DNA from: Hamiltosporidium tvaerminnensis
Taxonomy: Eukaryota > Microsporidia > Dubosqiidae
Length of the DNA: 64,000 bases
Assembly: GCA_022605425.2 (NCBI GenBank)
Contig: CM061246.1
Location: 1,299,501-1,363,500 of the forward strand
Direction: 5' to 3'
This document shows positions 32,060-45,394 of this stretch, piece after piece. The position numbers and the translations under genes are program-made. Within the stretch, counting starts at the first letter, position 1. Each line of letters starts with the position of its first letter. Below the pieces are notes generated by a model. It had not been told where the DNA came from. It ran no database searches and saw only the letters and a list, made by a program, of their open reading frames with translations.

Positions 32060-35000
32060 AAAACGGGTTTAAAGAGGAAGATTATGTTTTTTTGGATGTT
32101 TTAACATATCCAAGAGACCTCCGGCTCGGGAAACTATTCAAAACACCATCTATTTTCCAACAAAATATAGTTTTCGGAATGACAGCCTGATTGCATGACC
32201 CCTTATCTTCATCTCTTTGCTCGAATACTTCTGTGCGAAAACCGAACAGATAGCAGAACAATTTTCACTACTGCTGCTATCTCAGAATAAATTTGGAAGA
32301 TAATCTTACACTCGATACCAGACTCTCATAAATTGTTATGAAAAAACGTCTTCGATCTATTCTAATAATAGTACATAAAAAAATTGAGAAAATGCTAGAA
32401 ATCGATGTTCAAAAACCTGAAGTATTTAATTGTGAAATTTTGTTGTCAGCTGATATCTCTGTGTTAATTAACTAGCGCTCAATGAGGCAGAAAGTTCAAT
32501 AAACCAATATGGGAATGGAAACAACACAGCATCTCCTTTTTATCGCTTAGCCAAATTCACAGATGTAAAAAGACGTTAGATTGTTCTAATAAAGGTTTAG
32601 GCATATAAAATCCAGAAAATCTGAACCGTAATGTTCCGAATTGTAAAGCTTCCAAATTAAATGCAAATGCAAATTTATGGATTTGATTAATGTATTAGCG
32701 GGTAAAAATGCAGAATCTTACAGTCAGAGGAGAATAATTGAGATCATAGGCATTATACAGCAGATGCAGATACGCTAAGACAGGCTAAAACATAAATAAT
32801 AGTTCGGATTTGTTTGAGGATAAATATAGGGAGCTGAATTTTCTAATATACGTTGTTGAATGCCTATTTGAGAAGACTTGTAAAATGGTAAAATTCCCCA
32901 ATATAGGGAAAAAAACTTTTCCATATATCGCAGCTCATTTGTTAAACGAATCAATAAAAGTGATCCATCGTCGACTTTTTAAGAAGAATGATTCGACAAA
33001 TTTCTCCTTAAAAAATCACGATGTACGATACTAGAAACCTATTATAAAAAAATAATTTGTTTTTGAGCCATTTCGAAGTTAGTTTATCGGGCCTATCTGA
33101 GTGTGTTGAATCTTAGCTCCGAACAGTTGTGACAAACTCGTTAGCTTTTAAATTGCAATAAAAATCAAAATCTGGACACAATCGAGTATGATGATAATTT
33201 ACTTCGTTCTATAAGATAATTCTACGATTATGTTTATTTCACTGATGAACTCTCAATATTATTAATTGGCTGTCCGATTGGAAATCTACTGGATTTGATT
33301 GTATTTGAGATTTCTTTTTCAAGAAACATACACCTTCCCTAAATATCTTAATGATGTTATGAAAGTATATTTTCAGAAAATGAACTTTAGACTGATTGTT
33401 CTGAATTAGGCTTTTGTATTTGATGCTGAAAGAAACACTAAAAAACCGTCACAAAGGAAAACATAGAAAGCTCAACACTTATAACTCAACTGAAAAGTGT
33501 GAAGAGAATGTCGAAGAGTTTTAGTTTTATAGCAAGAGTCGCTTGCTGAAACCTTACTAGGGATGGTATGATTTGAGAAAATAAGGAAATAGCAGGCCGT
33601 AATGTAATTTTAAAATGAGCACAAAAATAAGTTGAGGCTAGTAGATTGATGTAAAAAACTATGAATCTGTTTATCATGTTTATTTGAATCAATGTTTCAA
33701 AAAAATATTTTACTCGATTAGATCCTTAAATTTATTATGGTAATTATATCATCTGAAAAAAAGTTCAATCAGTAGAGCCTGGAAAAATTGTGAACAAGGA
33801 GGTATATAGAAGATAGTTCAAAGTTATAGCTTGTCACTTTTCTTTCTGTTTTATATATGGATTCTTATACCTGAAAATTAGATAAAAAGTACACAAACGA
33901 GGCATTGTATGAAGATAAGAGTTAAACCCCACCCAATTATATTTTTTTGAATTTATGATCTTGGCTGATTTTCACTAAAAGTATAATGCTGAAATTTATG
34001 ACAGGATGGGCTAAATAAATTTTTATGGTGTTTGAATTGGAGATAAACAAAGAATTTATTCACATTTGATATTTTTTGTGTGTATTTCGGCTATTCTAAA
34101 TTTTTTTGTGGTTCAAAACATTTAAAAATCATTGAAAATTTCAAAGATAATCCGACATGTAACTAATAAAAAGAAGTGCAGAAAATGTGAAAACAAGATA
34201 ATAAAGACATATTTGTTTAGATAGGATGCAAAGGTCTACGTATGCAATTTATACATCCAATATTGTCAATCAAATATTAATGCAAATACTTCCGCTTGAA
34301 GCTGCAACTTTTTTAATTAAGATAATGTAAGGCGTTGAAGAGAAGCAAATAATAAAATTCAATGCATGCTGGTTGTAAAAAGCGTCTGGGATTTTGGAAA
34401 AAAATTTGAACAATATTTACATGGTGCAGAGTACAAAAATAAACACGTTATTCCACAACCTTTAGATTTCATTAAAAATTTAAAAAAATATCTACCACAA
34501 GAGCAACAATACTAATGGTTGAGAATAATAAAAAAAACTCGACTTTCACTGATAACAGAGGTTTTAAGAAGTAAATATGATTTCGTAGAAGATATCAACC
34601 AATTTCTTTGGTTGAAAGACAACTGGCTAATTTTTATAGCGAAATTGAAAAACGAGGAGTACTTTCGAAGTTATATAATGAAGAAAATATAAGCGCTGGG
34701 TGTTATTGACGCTTCGAGAGGACTAAAGTAAGGAGATATAAAGCCACGTGATAAATAATGTTTTCTGTATCCGGATAGAAATGTATTTTTGGAAGAAGAG
34801 AAGGCATTTTCGACACAGCCTTTCGCTTGATAAAACAGTGATACAACCGCAACTCGAAGATATAAAATGCTAAATCATATCTATACCAGATGGCACAAAA
34901 AAGGGGTACGAAGCCGAAGCTTATTGCTTCTAAATAGATATAATTTTAAGGGCATAGAACGAATAAGGACTCGGTTCACGAACTGTATATAAAGAGTATG

Positions 35001-35420
35001 CAAAGTTAAGATCTACCTCAGAATAATATCATATTTTAAGATTTGAAATAATAGAATCGAAATATATTCTGAGATAAGAATAAAAACAAAAATTTTGATA
35101 GAAGTAAAAATTATATCCCAAGATTTTACTTCAAATTATTGAAACAATGAATCAAGGAGTATGATATTTTGGTAAAAGACTCGAATCTTATTTATTTATG
35201 TAATGTTGAGATAATATCTTGTGCGACTATAAGAGAAGTGATTTTACAAATACCACATGACATACCTGAATAGATTGCAAATGCCTATAAATATAGGGAT
35301 ACATTAAGAAATAGTACCAAAAGAAGACATAAAATTTGTTTTCTATTAAAGACAAAAAGCACAAGGATCAGAACTAAACGCTGAAAAAATCTCATACCGA
35401 ACATCAATAGATAACATGGG
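32060..35420 (+). mobile_element. Decayed near-full-length R4/Dong-like retrotransposon
   Basis: It runs colinear with the large element at 55433-59182. Landmarks: the 5' region near 32160-32260 (a run with GATTGCATGACCCC and TACTTCTGTGCG), 32485 (CAATGAGGCAGAAAG), 33075 (TTTATCGGGCCTATCTGAG), 33270 (TGGCTGTCCGATTGG, the RT W(K)xxG region), 33770 (CAGTAGAGCCTGGAAAAATT), 33855 (TATGGATTC, after RT motif B), 34660-34790 (the region before the zinc knuckle) and 35160-35390 (the endonuclease end). It is saturated with stops and indels; the old insertion has no coding capacity. 35421-36369 beyond it shows nothing. Confidence 0.8.
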
Positions 35421-36369
35421 GTGCGAAATAATATGAGCAATATACTCTATATGAAAAACCAAGTAGCCAAGATTATTCGAAAAAATTGAATAAAATTGCC
35501 TACTGCTTATTCATAGGGCCATAAGTATTTTATAGTAACCAAGATAATATAATTTAAGATCATATTTTATAGGAGAAATAAAGAACCAAAAGCCAGAAGA
35601 AAATGTATAAAAGCAAGGAAATCGTTTTAAATTTAAGACATAATTTAACAGGCACTAATTCTATTGATTTCAAATTAAAGCTGAATTACATTATTTATTT
35701 TTCAATTTAATCTTATTTTCAAAAACAGTTTAAAGTTTTATCAAAACTTCATTTCGCAATTTTTAAATCTACTGCATAAAACATTTATTAAATTTGTTAG
35801 AAATTCGAAAAATGTAATTTTAGCGATAATGTTAACAACTTCGAAAATTAAAAAAATGAAATCTAGTAAAATTTAAATTTTTTACAAATTAAAACTTGAA
35901 AAATACAAAGAATCTTTAATATGTTATTTAGGAATAATTAGCTATTAACAAATTATTCTTGATAAAAATCAATTATACTACAAGAATACCTATGATGCTA
36001 AATATTTTAAATCTAAAATATTTAATGCTAATGTCCAAAAATAAAGAAGTTAATTTAATTTTTTCATTTAGTAACCATTCTTGGTAATTAAAGTTTGGAT
36101 ACACACTAGAATAAGGCAATTTTTTGATATCTTAGGACCGAATACGAACTTCAATAGAAAATCGTGTTATTCAAGTTTATAATGTAATGAATCAAAAGAA
36201 ATTATAATCGAATTATTCCAAAACCGCCGAAGCCTTATACTCTCCTTGAAATTATAGTGAAAATATGCTTATTTTCTATAAACCTAGTAATTTTTGTAAA
36301 TATATAAACAAATTAAATTAAATATTAAACTTTTAAAACATATTTAATAAAACTTATTTTAAGTAATAA

Positions 36370-38550
36370 TCAATTTTTGACATCCAAAGTATATTCTGGT
36401 GATTTTATTTTATTTTTATATAATCTTTTCCAGCCAATAGAAATGATTTTGTTATCAAACAAAAGATCTTCATATTGCCTTGATAAATAAGAACTCAAAC
36501 ATATTTCTGATAGAAAAATGTCATTTAAAGTTAAATGTTTATATGAAACACTCAAATCAGTATTTAAATTTAAATATTTTTCGCGCAAATAGGCTAGATT
36601 CTCTGAAATATAACTACTTTTGTTTGCAAAAACCTTAATCTTATCAATAATTTCCAAATTAAGTTTTACGGTTGAAATTCCTAGAAAAAAAGTTTTCATC
36701 ATGAAATGTGTTTCATTAAAAAAAAGTTGTTGAGAATTCATTTTTAGATTTAAAATATTTAAGGATAGCTTTAGAAAGGTATTTAAAACAATAATATTCG
36801 AATTAAATTTATATTCCAGAATAAAAGATGCTAAAACTAGTAGATAAAATCTAAAATATGATTTTTGGTTGAGATAATGGTGTTTATGATGCGTTTCAGA
36901 GCTGAAATCAAGGATTATAAATATAATATAGAATTGAGTTCTTAATTTACCATTTTTCATTCCAAGCAGTAATTTTGAGAATAATCTTTGTATAAAAAAA
37001 ATTTTGAGATATTCTTCTTTTATTTCATCATTAAAAGACGTACATTTAATATTCTTATTACATTTTGAAATTTTTATACCTTTTAAGATCTCAAAACTGA
37101 TGTTTTTAAGTTGATTTGAAATAATCGAAAGAATGAAATAAACATGTAGGCAATGGTTTGATTCAATATATTCGGACAACCTGCTTTCATAATACGCCAC
37201 AAATTTTATAAGTTCATAAAATAAACCAAAATTCTCTTCATTCTTTATTTCTAATAAAATGCCTTCCATTATCTCATATAAACATATTATTTCGTATTGT
37301 GAGACATAGCCAGGAAAATATTTTTCATAAAATAAAAGACTTTCAGCAACATCTAGTACATCTTTAAATTCTTTCACTGAATTTATTATTATTGAATTGT
37401 AATTTTCTATATGATCATTAATATATTTATTCCAACCATAATAAAATATATAATTATAAATTTTCTTCGAGTACATTGATTCAAAGGATATACTTTCGGT
37501 ATTTAAATCTTCTATTTCTGAAAATAGACTTGTAACGAGAGACAAAAAATATTCATAATTTCAGTAATAATCCTTTATGTGTCTATTGCTAAACCTGGTC
37601 AAAGTTTTTCTAGCCTGTTCAGTAAAACTTGATTTTGTTTCGACTGTGCAAATATTTTCTTCACTAATATTCTCCACCTCTGATATAACTGATGCTGCAT
37701 CTTGAGATAAAGAAGAAGCTTCATCACTTGAATCTGATGCATTACGTCGCTTTTTGGGCTTGATTTGTTGGCTTATTTTATTATCAAGTCTTCTTTTTCT
37801 AATTTCGGAATGGTTTATCACAGAAGAAGAATATGTCTTGTTTGAATCGGAAAAAGATTGTATTGAAGATATGTTACAGTTATTTGGTATCGTGGAATTC
37901 TGTAATGACACATTTTTTTGATTTGAAGACAATTCTGTATGGTTTAAACTCAAGGAATAATCATAGCTTTCGATTGGAAGTGTGTTACAGATATGGTTTT
38001 GGGCCGGGTACGATGTATTTGAAGCAGAATTTGCAAATTCTGCGATATTTTCAGAAAATATAGAATCTTTCACCGGCGTATAATTACAAAAACAAACTCT
38101 GAAAGCATCACTATATATTTTATCATTGAAATAATATTTATCAGAACACAAACTGACTGAATAATTTTTGTCTGTTGTAGAGGAAGTTTGATTGCAATTA
38201 GTGCATTGAAGCTCTTCGTGAAAACTATCAGTTGGAATAGGTATATATGATTCAAGATCGTTGAAAAAATTATAAGAATAGAGATCATCTTCAAAAGATG
38301 TCGAATTTTGAATTTCATGGCTGGTTTCGGGTGTAAATAATTCAAAATTTTGATTATATTGTTCATCGAATATTGCATCATCATTGAATTCGGTGTAAAT
38401 ATGTTCAAAAATATTCATATTCTGAGAATTCCCATCAGATTCAATCTGTGAATTTCCATCATAACTCAATAAGCAGGTATTTTCTTGACTAGCAATTAAA
38501 TGTCTTAAAAATGATATAAATAAATTTTGCATGATACAAAAATTTTTCAT
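36370..38550 (-). pseudogene. Large unknown gene interrupted by one in-frame UGA
   Basis: From the ATG at 38550 a frame runs 329 codons to TGA (37563-37561) and then, in the same frame, about 396 more codons to a TGA at 36372-36370. The first half is Ser/Asn/Asp-rich and disordered, with a bipartite basic nuclear signal (RKRRLDNK and KPKKRR near residues 240-265). The second half is alpha-helical, Leu/Ile/Phe-rich. Directly before the stop it reads SNRHIKDYY, and after it NYEYFLSLVTSLF. Continuity of frame over ~2.2 kb of AT-rich DNA argues for one ancestral gene with a nonsense change (TGG to TGA would give YYW), or for two genes, or readthrough. I do not recognise the family; a nuclear role is inference from the basic patch. 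Confidence 0.6.
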
Positions 38551-39022
38551 TTTGATTTATAAGCAGTAAGAAGAATAAATAATTTAAATATTCTAGAATT
38601 TCATTCCATTAATAACAGTTTTTCTTATTAAAATAATTAATTTATTTTTAATATATATATATTCAATTGCCAATTTATTTTTGTCTGTATCATGTATCTT
38701 TATAATATTATATTTTAGTTCCTATAATTTTGTTCTTTGTATTTATAATCGATGCATTACATGTTTTAAATTATAAATTAGAAAAGGATTCACTTCTCTT
38801 TCCGTTCCTAGCTAATTTTGTCCGGCATGGTTGCACTGTGATCCAGGTAGATGATTCAAATGCTCTCAATAGTTAATAACCTCCTTACATATCATTTATC
38901 AGCTTCTTTTAAAATCACTTTCTTAATCAATTTATTTTATAAACACGGAAAGCTGTTTTGAATTACTCTTTAAAAGAAAAAAATCTAGATTTTTAACAAT
39001 ACAATATTAAGGAGTTTTCGGG
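38551..39022. promoter_or_regulatory. Divergent intergenic region
   Basis: 472 bp between the broken gene (minus) and the small orphan gene (plus). It has a TTATAAAT tract ~10 bp upstream of 38550 and AGTTTTCGGG directly before 39023. No other motif is clear. Confidence 0.35.
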
Positions 39023-39373
39023 ATGTATTCGGTGATAAAATATGTATTACCCAAAGAGCCATCCCAAATAAACTATATTTACAACAAATGCAAGAAGCAT
39101 ATTAACCGTAATCCTATATTATCATTTTTGATATCCAATTTTGAAAGCAATCTTAACTCGAATATGTTTATAAAAAAAGGTTTTTTATCTGGAAAAAAAT
39201 TGAGTTCTTATGTTGCAAATTTTAAAATTTTGCAAAAACGTTACTTTGATGTGCAATTTCTACCGATAGATCATTGCATATTAAATAAAATTTCTGATGG
39301 AAATACATATTATAAACTTACTTATATTTATTTTTATACTGATCTATCGAATAACTTATCATCGACTATATGA
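39023..39373 (+). CDS. Small orphan protein, 116 residues
   Basis: I do not recognise it. The ATG is preceded directly by TTTTCGGG, a GGG-like start signal. Composition is ordinary, with charged and hydrophobic residues mixed (for example LPKEPSQINYIYNKCKKHI), unlike neighbouring random AT-rich frames. It ends ...NLSSTI at TGA (39371-39373); the same frame then stays open 20 more codons to TAG at 39436. No signal peptide, membrane segment or known motif. Confidence 0.5.
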   Translation: MYSVIKYVLPKEPSQINYIYNKCKKHINRNPILSFLISNFESNLNSNMFIKKGFLSGKKLSSYVANFKILQKRYFDVQFLPIDHCILNKISDGNTYYKLTYIYFYTDLSNNLSSTI

Positions 39374-39436
39374 TATTTATCAATTTCTGATAAGTCACCT
39401 ACAATTGAATCATCGAATTTAACAGAAGATAAATAG

Positions 39437-42400
39437 ATTATTTAAGTTCATTCTGCCAGTTTACAATAAAATTACAATCTATTTCGTAATTTTTTCCTGA
39501 AAATTTCTCAAAAAAAAGCATCCTGATTTATTCCTGAGACAGAGGTTATGATAATCGAAATAAAATTTAAGATAAACAATGACAGTCTATGAGCAAAACA
39601 TTTTAAATATAAACTTCAAAGAGTGATCAATTTTTTCTTTTGAAATGTTGTTTTAATATAACTACAATCCTTTGAAAAATGCAAAATAAAAAATATCTCT
39701 GAATGCCTAACTAAATGTGTTTATATTAACAAAAAAGAAGTTTTGGGATCAGACTCAAAATCTACAGGTCAACACGATTCCAAACAGAATTTCATTTTCG
39801 AAAGAATCTAGAGAGCGAAAAAATCTTTTCTATATTCAAACTTCATCATGAATATAAACCAAAAAAAGTAGCTTAAAAGTGATATAAAGCAACAAAATAA
39901 GTTTTAATCAATTCCTCTTTAATCGGTATAAAAATTTTTATTACATTGTTTACCGAAATTCAAAGTAATCTTAATTTTATTGATTTCCTCAATTATGTTA
40001 AATATATATTTTATTTTAGATTAAAAAATTATTTACCTTAAATATTTGAATCTTAAACCATTAGAATGCAGTATACTAGATAATATTATATTTTTTTTGC
40101 TAAATATAGTGTTTAATCAGACATTTTGTTCGTATGTTTTTGCCAAACAATAAAAAATGAGTCGTTCTAAGTATAATATCATAATTAAAATGAAGCTTTT
40201 TTCCAGAAAAAACAAGTTGATTGGCGCTTATGACATTTTTTATGCTCATCTAATTAATATTTATACTTTTTGAATAAAATCCTCGGATATATAAAGTAAA
40301 AGTTTGCTTCGCTGCAAAACATTTTTTAAATATATCCAATTTTCAGATTTAGAAAAATTAATACGCTTCATCTAAATATTTGCAAGGCGTATGTTTTTAA
40401 GAAGATAACCGATAAACTTTACTATCTAACATTAATCATCCGACGTGTCACAATTCAATTAATTATGTTTAAATCATTGAAGATATTGCATTGGTATCGA
40501 TTATATAATCATTTTTTAGTATATCAGGCTCAATAAATCTATAAGTGTAATCGGCGATCCGTTTTTTTAAAAATAAGCATCTTGTAATATTATTACAAGT
40601 TATATCATTTCAGGTGTCCATAAAACCCAGGCTTTTCCAAAAACCGTCAAATCTTTCTAGCCTACGCTGCTTAAATAAAGCATTTATTTGTCAATTGCAA
40701 CATTTTTTTAACAAAACATAGTTATAAATTTTGATATCAAGGCTATGGTTGCATTAAACGCTCAAAAAACTTAGACAAATTGGATTAAACTGAATATTAT
40801 AAGAAAATTTGTTTAAAATTTTAAATATAATTAAACGAATGTCCGACCTGATATTTTTATACACGGGTAAATTAAAAAGCTCAAAATCATATTTTCAATA
40901 AGTATCCATAGGCTTTTCATTCACAGAATTTCTCTTATAAAATAACGAATTAAATTAAATGTTAAAATCTCAACATGAAGATTTGAGCTTTAAACACATT
41001 TTTTAAAACACATTCAAACCGAAGAAAAGTATCTTTGCACTTAAAAAAATGTTTTTTAATGTTATTATGTAATATTAATTATTCTCGAAATAATATGTTT
41101 AGTTTTAATATTTACTGTTCTTCCTTGATCATATATTTTTTTCAAGCGATTAAAACTTTTCATTTGAGGATGAAAGTCTTTTAAAGTCACAAAACGTCTA
41201 TCTTATGGCTTCTACTTTAAGCAACAGATCTGAAGTCAGGATTACGGAACACTGTATAATTTGAAATATAGGCTCATATAACAAAAAAGAAGTTCGAGAA
41301 ATATCACCAAAACATATTGTTTCATAGTATATAAGTATAATGAATGGTAGATTTCTTGATTAGATAGTATAGTGTTTTCTGTTGAGCAGCTTTAAAACCT
41401 CTACTAATTCACGGGGCCTATAAAAAAAACAAGAAATGTGAACGTTTTTTAAATAAGAATTGTAAAAATTACAAATACTAGTATAATTATAAGTATAAGT
41501 ATAAGATTGATTTATTGCTTACTCATATGCCACGGTATTAGAAAACTTATTCATTTGTATTTTTCCATCTTATGATGTCTAAATAAGGATTTCATATAAA
41601 TATTTTATAAATGTGATAATTGATATGAATTTCGTTTTATAATTATGTGAGATATTATTATAAATTATGCTGATTAAACGAATTACTCTAATATTTGGTC
41701 CTGCAAACTATTTATTTGACAGCTTCTAAATTTATTCAGATAATATTTTCAGTAATCGCTTCCCATTTTGTCTTTTTCAAAATATATTTAAGGCTTTGCA
41801 TATATTATTTTGATTCATATTTTTCTTGAAAAATTTAAACTTTCTCGATGTGTTCCATTGTTCTAATATACCTGTCCAGCCCTAAAGACAAAACTAATCC
41901 CCGATCTTGTTAAAATAGAAAGGTGAACACAGCTTCTGTATATTTAATCCAAAGGTCTTCTGAATTGATGTATCACACACTTAACTGGATTTCCGAATTC
42001 AATCTAAACATTACCATTTTTATTGCGCATAGATTTTTCTCATGTAGAGAGATGATTACCGCATTAAAACCCCTCTGATTAGCAACGAGTGTATCGAAAT
42101 TGGGTGAAGATCATTGTTACCATTTTGGTGGGATATTAGCCACACTGGATCTATGGGTCAATCTCCTATAATTCCGAGTTATAACAGATTCAAAGAAAAA
42201 ATGGAAGTTTTACATAGGTTCATCTTTGACAACGAAAGGTAAAAAAAGACCAGAATAAGTAGGCTTAGATTTCTCCCGGGCCTGAAATAAGTACATTTTT
42301 CATGGTTTTAGGATAGAGCGATTCCAAAAAGAACATGAGTGAACTGTACACATAAATATTTGGGTTGCTCCTTGAATTGTTTTTGGTTTAATGCAATTGT

Positions 42401-43718
42401 TTACGTTTCGGTTGTTACGCAGATCTGAAATTTCGTAATTATCAGTTAAGAAAAAAAAATTATGTAATATATTAATAATTAGGTTCATATTTCTTTAAAT
42501 AGTGCGAGAAATCATCTCTTGGCCATAATTTAAAACTACCTAGACTGCTTCACACAACGAACTTGGAATTTAATTGAAAATTTTTAGTTTTTTTTCCGAA
42601 ATAAATTGGACAAATATGTTTGCCAAAAAATTTCATTTAAACAATTTTACAGAAAAATAAAGTCGCAAAGCATAAATATATATCAAGAAATATAAAAAAG
42701 CGTCTTTAGTCTGAATCTAGTTCTAAAAATGTTGCTAGCCGTTATGGTTGTTTAAATTTTGTATCATGTTGGATTAATGTTAATATTTTGATGTTCTTGC
42801 GTATAAATTCCAAATAAACCTCAATTTATAAGGTTTTATACGTTTTCTTTAAGAATTATTGATTTACTTAAAAATTGACTGATGTTTTCTAACTCGAAGA
42901 TAAAACTAAAACAATATTTCAGTAAATTTAAACATTCAAAAAAAATCCAAATTCATGTATTATGGACTAATAGAACTTAAACCAAAAAATTTCATTGGTA
43001 ATTGAAAAAAATGAATATATCTATAAAAATGGCAAGGCCCGTGAGACATATACATATTCAGTATGAATAGTAATGTTAAGACAGCAATAATTAAATGTTA
43101 AACTTACAGATTGCGAATAAGATGACAAATAAAAAAATTTCAATCTACAATATATAGGTGAATTAGGTTTGGAAAATTATAAGGTAAGATGGCAAATAAA
43201 AATAAAAGATAAAGATACACATGATTCTAATACGCAGCGTTATATATAAAAAAAAATTTAGATTAAGTATACAAAACATAGAGAAAATTTAGTATGACAA
43301 AAAAGTATATATTATTTAAAACAATAATATATAGAATTATTGTTTGATATAGATTTTTAATAATATTGATTTTTTGAGGTAAAGTTTCTAATTTTGTATT
43401 TCTAGAAAAAAAAGGTTAAATAATATTTTAATAAATTATTTTTTCTGTTTTAAGCCACTAAATAAAAAAGATTATACAGTATTCGAATATAACCATAAAA
43501 TATTTTTTAAAAATAATCATGTAAGAATCATTTTTTCTCTACAATCGTAGAGCGCTTATTTTTTGCATTCGAAAAATTAAAGGGGCTATTCTAAATTTGA
43601 AGTTCTAGAACGACATTTTTTAATTTACACAAATTTAATAACAAACAGGACACAAATTTCCTAATTAAAATGTTCTAGAATGTCCCAATACTATAAATAT
43701 AATCCACAATAAACGAAC
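39437..43718. other. Long gene-poor AT-rich stretch
   Basis: About 4.3 kb. The only recognised item is a REP1 remnant at 42045-42295. No coding frame, tRNA or terminal repeats seen. Confidence 0.5.
42045..42295 (+). repeat. REP1 remnant (copy F)
   Basis: It keeps the start blocks (GCAACGAGTGTATCGAAATT, GAAGATCATTGTTACCATTT, TTGGTGGGA) and a late GGCTTAGATTTCTCCCGGGC. Most of the middle is lost. Confidence 0.5.
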
Positions 43719-44480
43719 ATGTTTTTTCTTGGAATAATTTCTTATATATTCGCAGCTTCATTGCCGGACAAGTGTGTAGATAGTGGCGTAATATGTATTA
43801 CTTTTGATGATGGGCCAACAGGATATACGGGAGAAGTTTTAGACATGCTTGAAGAAAATAATATAAAAGCAACTTTCCATTTTACTGTACAAAATATTAC
43901 AAGAGGTAATATTTCTGGAATGATGAGGCGGGCCATTGACGAAGGACATTGTGTTGGTATTAGATTGAATCCCAAGCGTGATTATGATCAGATGGAAGCA
44001 GATGATATAAAAAGTGATATAGATAATCAGGTTAAAGTGATGGAAGGCGAATTAGACAGAAAAATTAAATTTGCACGCGCCCCTGTAAATGATGGCGAGG
44101 TAAATGCAGATGTATATAATGCCTTATTAGAAAAAGGAATCACACAGACAAACTACAGCTATTGTTTTTATTATGAAGCTGATGATAGTGAAGATGCCAC
44201 GAGACAGCTTAAAATGGTTTTAAATGCATCGAATCCCAAATATGAATCTTTTATATTTCTACTTCATGATGAGAAAGAAAGAGATTTTCCAATGTTGGAA
44301 GATATTATAAAATATGGAAAAGAAAAGGGATATAGCTTTGTTACAATGGATGAATGTCTTAAAGGCTACGATCCAAAAGACATGGAAAAAGGAAGAAAGG
44401 GATCTAGATTATCGGACTCAAGCGGTGTCGATAAATTACTAATGGTTCCACTTTGTTTGCTTATATTCCTTCTCATTTGA
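43719..44480 (+). CDS. Chitin deacetylase-like NodB protein, probably GPI-anchored, with a lost metal-site motif
   Basis: 253 residues. The first 14 residues form a signal peptide (FFLGIISYIFAAS). NodB motif 1 is intact, ITFDDGP with D30 and D31. Motif 2, normally H-S/T-x-x-H after GHxxG, reads GHCVGIRLNPKRD, so both metal histidines are missing. Motif 3 is RAPVND (normally RxPY), and motif 5 keeps LLHD. After a charged linker the protein ends DSSGVDKLLMVPLCLLIFLLI-like, a hydrophobic tail preceded by small residues, typical of GPI attachment. Microsporidian homologues sit at the spore wall/plasma membrane interface, and the E. cuniculi protein has been reported inactive on chitin. A binding or structural role is therefore likely. 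TATA-like CTATAAATAT lies ~30 bp upstream. The gene is more GC-rich than its flanks. Confidence 0.88.
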   Translation: MFFLGIISYIFAASLPDKCVDSGVICITFDDGPTGYTGEVLDMLEENNIKATFHFTVQNITRGNISGMMRRAIDEGHCVGIRLNPKRDYDQMEADDIKSDIDNQVKVMEGELDRKIKFARAPVNDGEVNADVYNALLEKGITQTNYSYCFYYEADDSEDATRQLKMVLNASNPKYESFIFLLHDEKERDFPMLEDIIKYGKEKGYSFVTMDECLKGYDPKDMEKGRKGSRLSDSSGVDKLLMVPLCLLIFLLI

Positions 44481-45394
44481 TTAAATAGTTCACTGTGATT
44501 TATTGCTATTTTTATTTTAGTATTTTTTTATTAAATTCTTTTACTAAATTTCAGTAGTCTTTTTACGACTAATATATTTATTCCAAGATCTCACAAATGT
44601 TTGGATATAAAAATTCATCCTTTATTTTTTCAAATAAAATAAAAAACAAACTTTTATTCGATATAATGTTCTATTCATATGATTTATCTAGAATATCATT
44701 TTATCTTTGACCAATTAGACTGTAATAATTGAATAAACCTTATTTTAAAAAATTAAGTAGTAAATTTATCAATGATTTGTACAATTAATTCTCTACTATA
44801 AATAAAAAACGCTTAGCAGATAATCAATCAAATTTCTTAAGCTTTTAAGCAAAAATTTAATCTCAGAAACATTTAAAACTTATATCTTAAAACAGAACTT
44901 AATCCATTTATTTAAATTTCAAATAGATAACCTAGAAAATCAATAGCACTGACACTATAGATTTGTTTTGCAGCCATTTCTACTCTTTTTGTCATTAGTT
45001 TAATCTATAAAAACCATCAAGAAAAATATATAAAATAGTTTTTTAACATATAATTTAGCTGATCATTGTAGCCATTGAAATCTAGAGATTTCAAAAAACA
45101 TATTTTTCATAGTAAATGTATCTCAAAATTTGCATTTAAAAAGTCATATAAAACATATTATTTCGATTTAAATATTAATATATCGACTCAAAAAATAATC
45201 AATAACGATTAAATCGCTAATTTTTAAATATCAATTATTATAGATACGTTTCAAAGTGAAACATATTTAGGTAAATCAATGGAGAATATAACACATAACT
45301 TAGAAAAATTATCATTTACGACATTCTAATTTGAAAAAAAATATTCAGTTTAGAGTTGTAAAATAATAGAAAAAATCATATTTTATTAACTTAA
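44481..45394. other. Intergenic stretch, nothing seen
   Basis: AT-rich. No feature recognised. Confidence 0.5.

Noticed and set aside
37833-38408. Open frames overlapping the disordered half of the UGA-interrupted gene
   Set aside because: Shadows: the long frame has a nuclear-signal-like pattern and continues beyond them on both sides.
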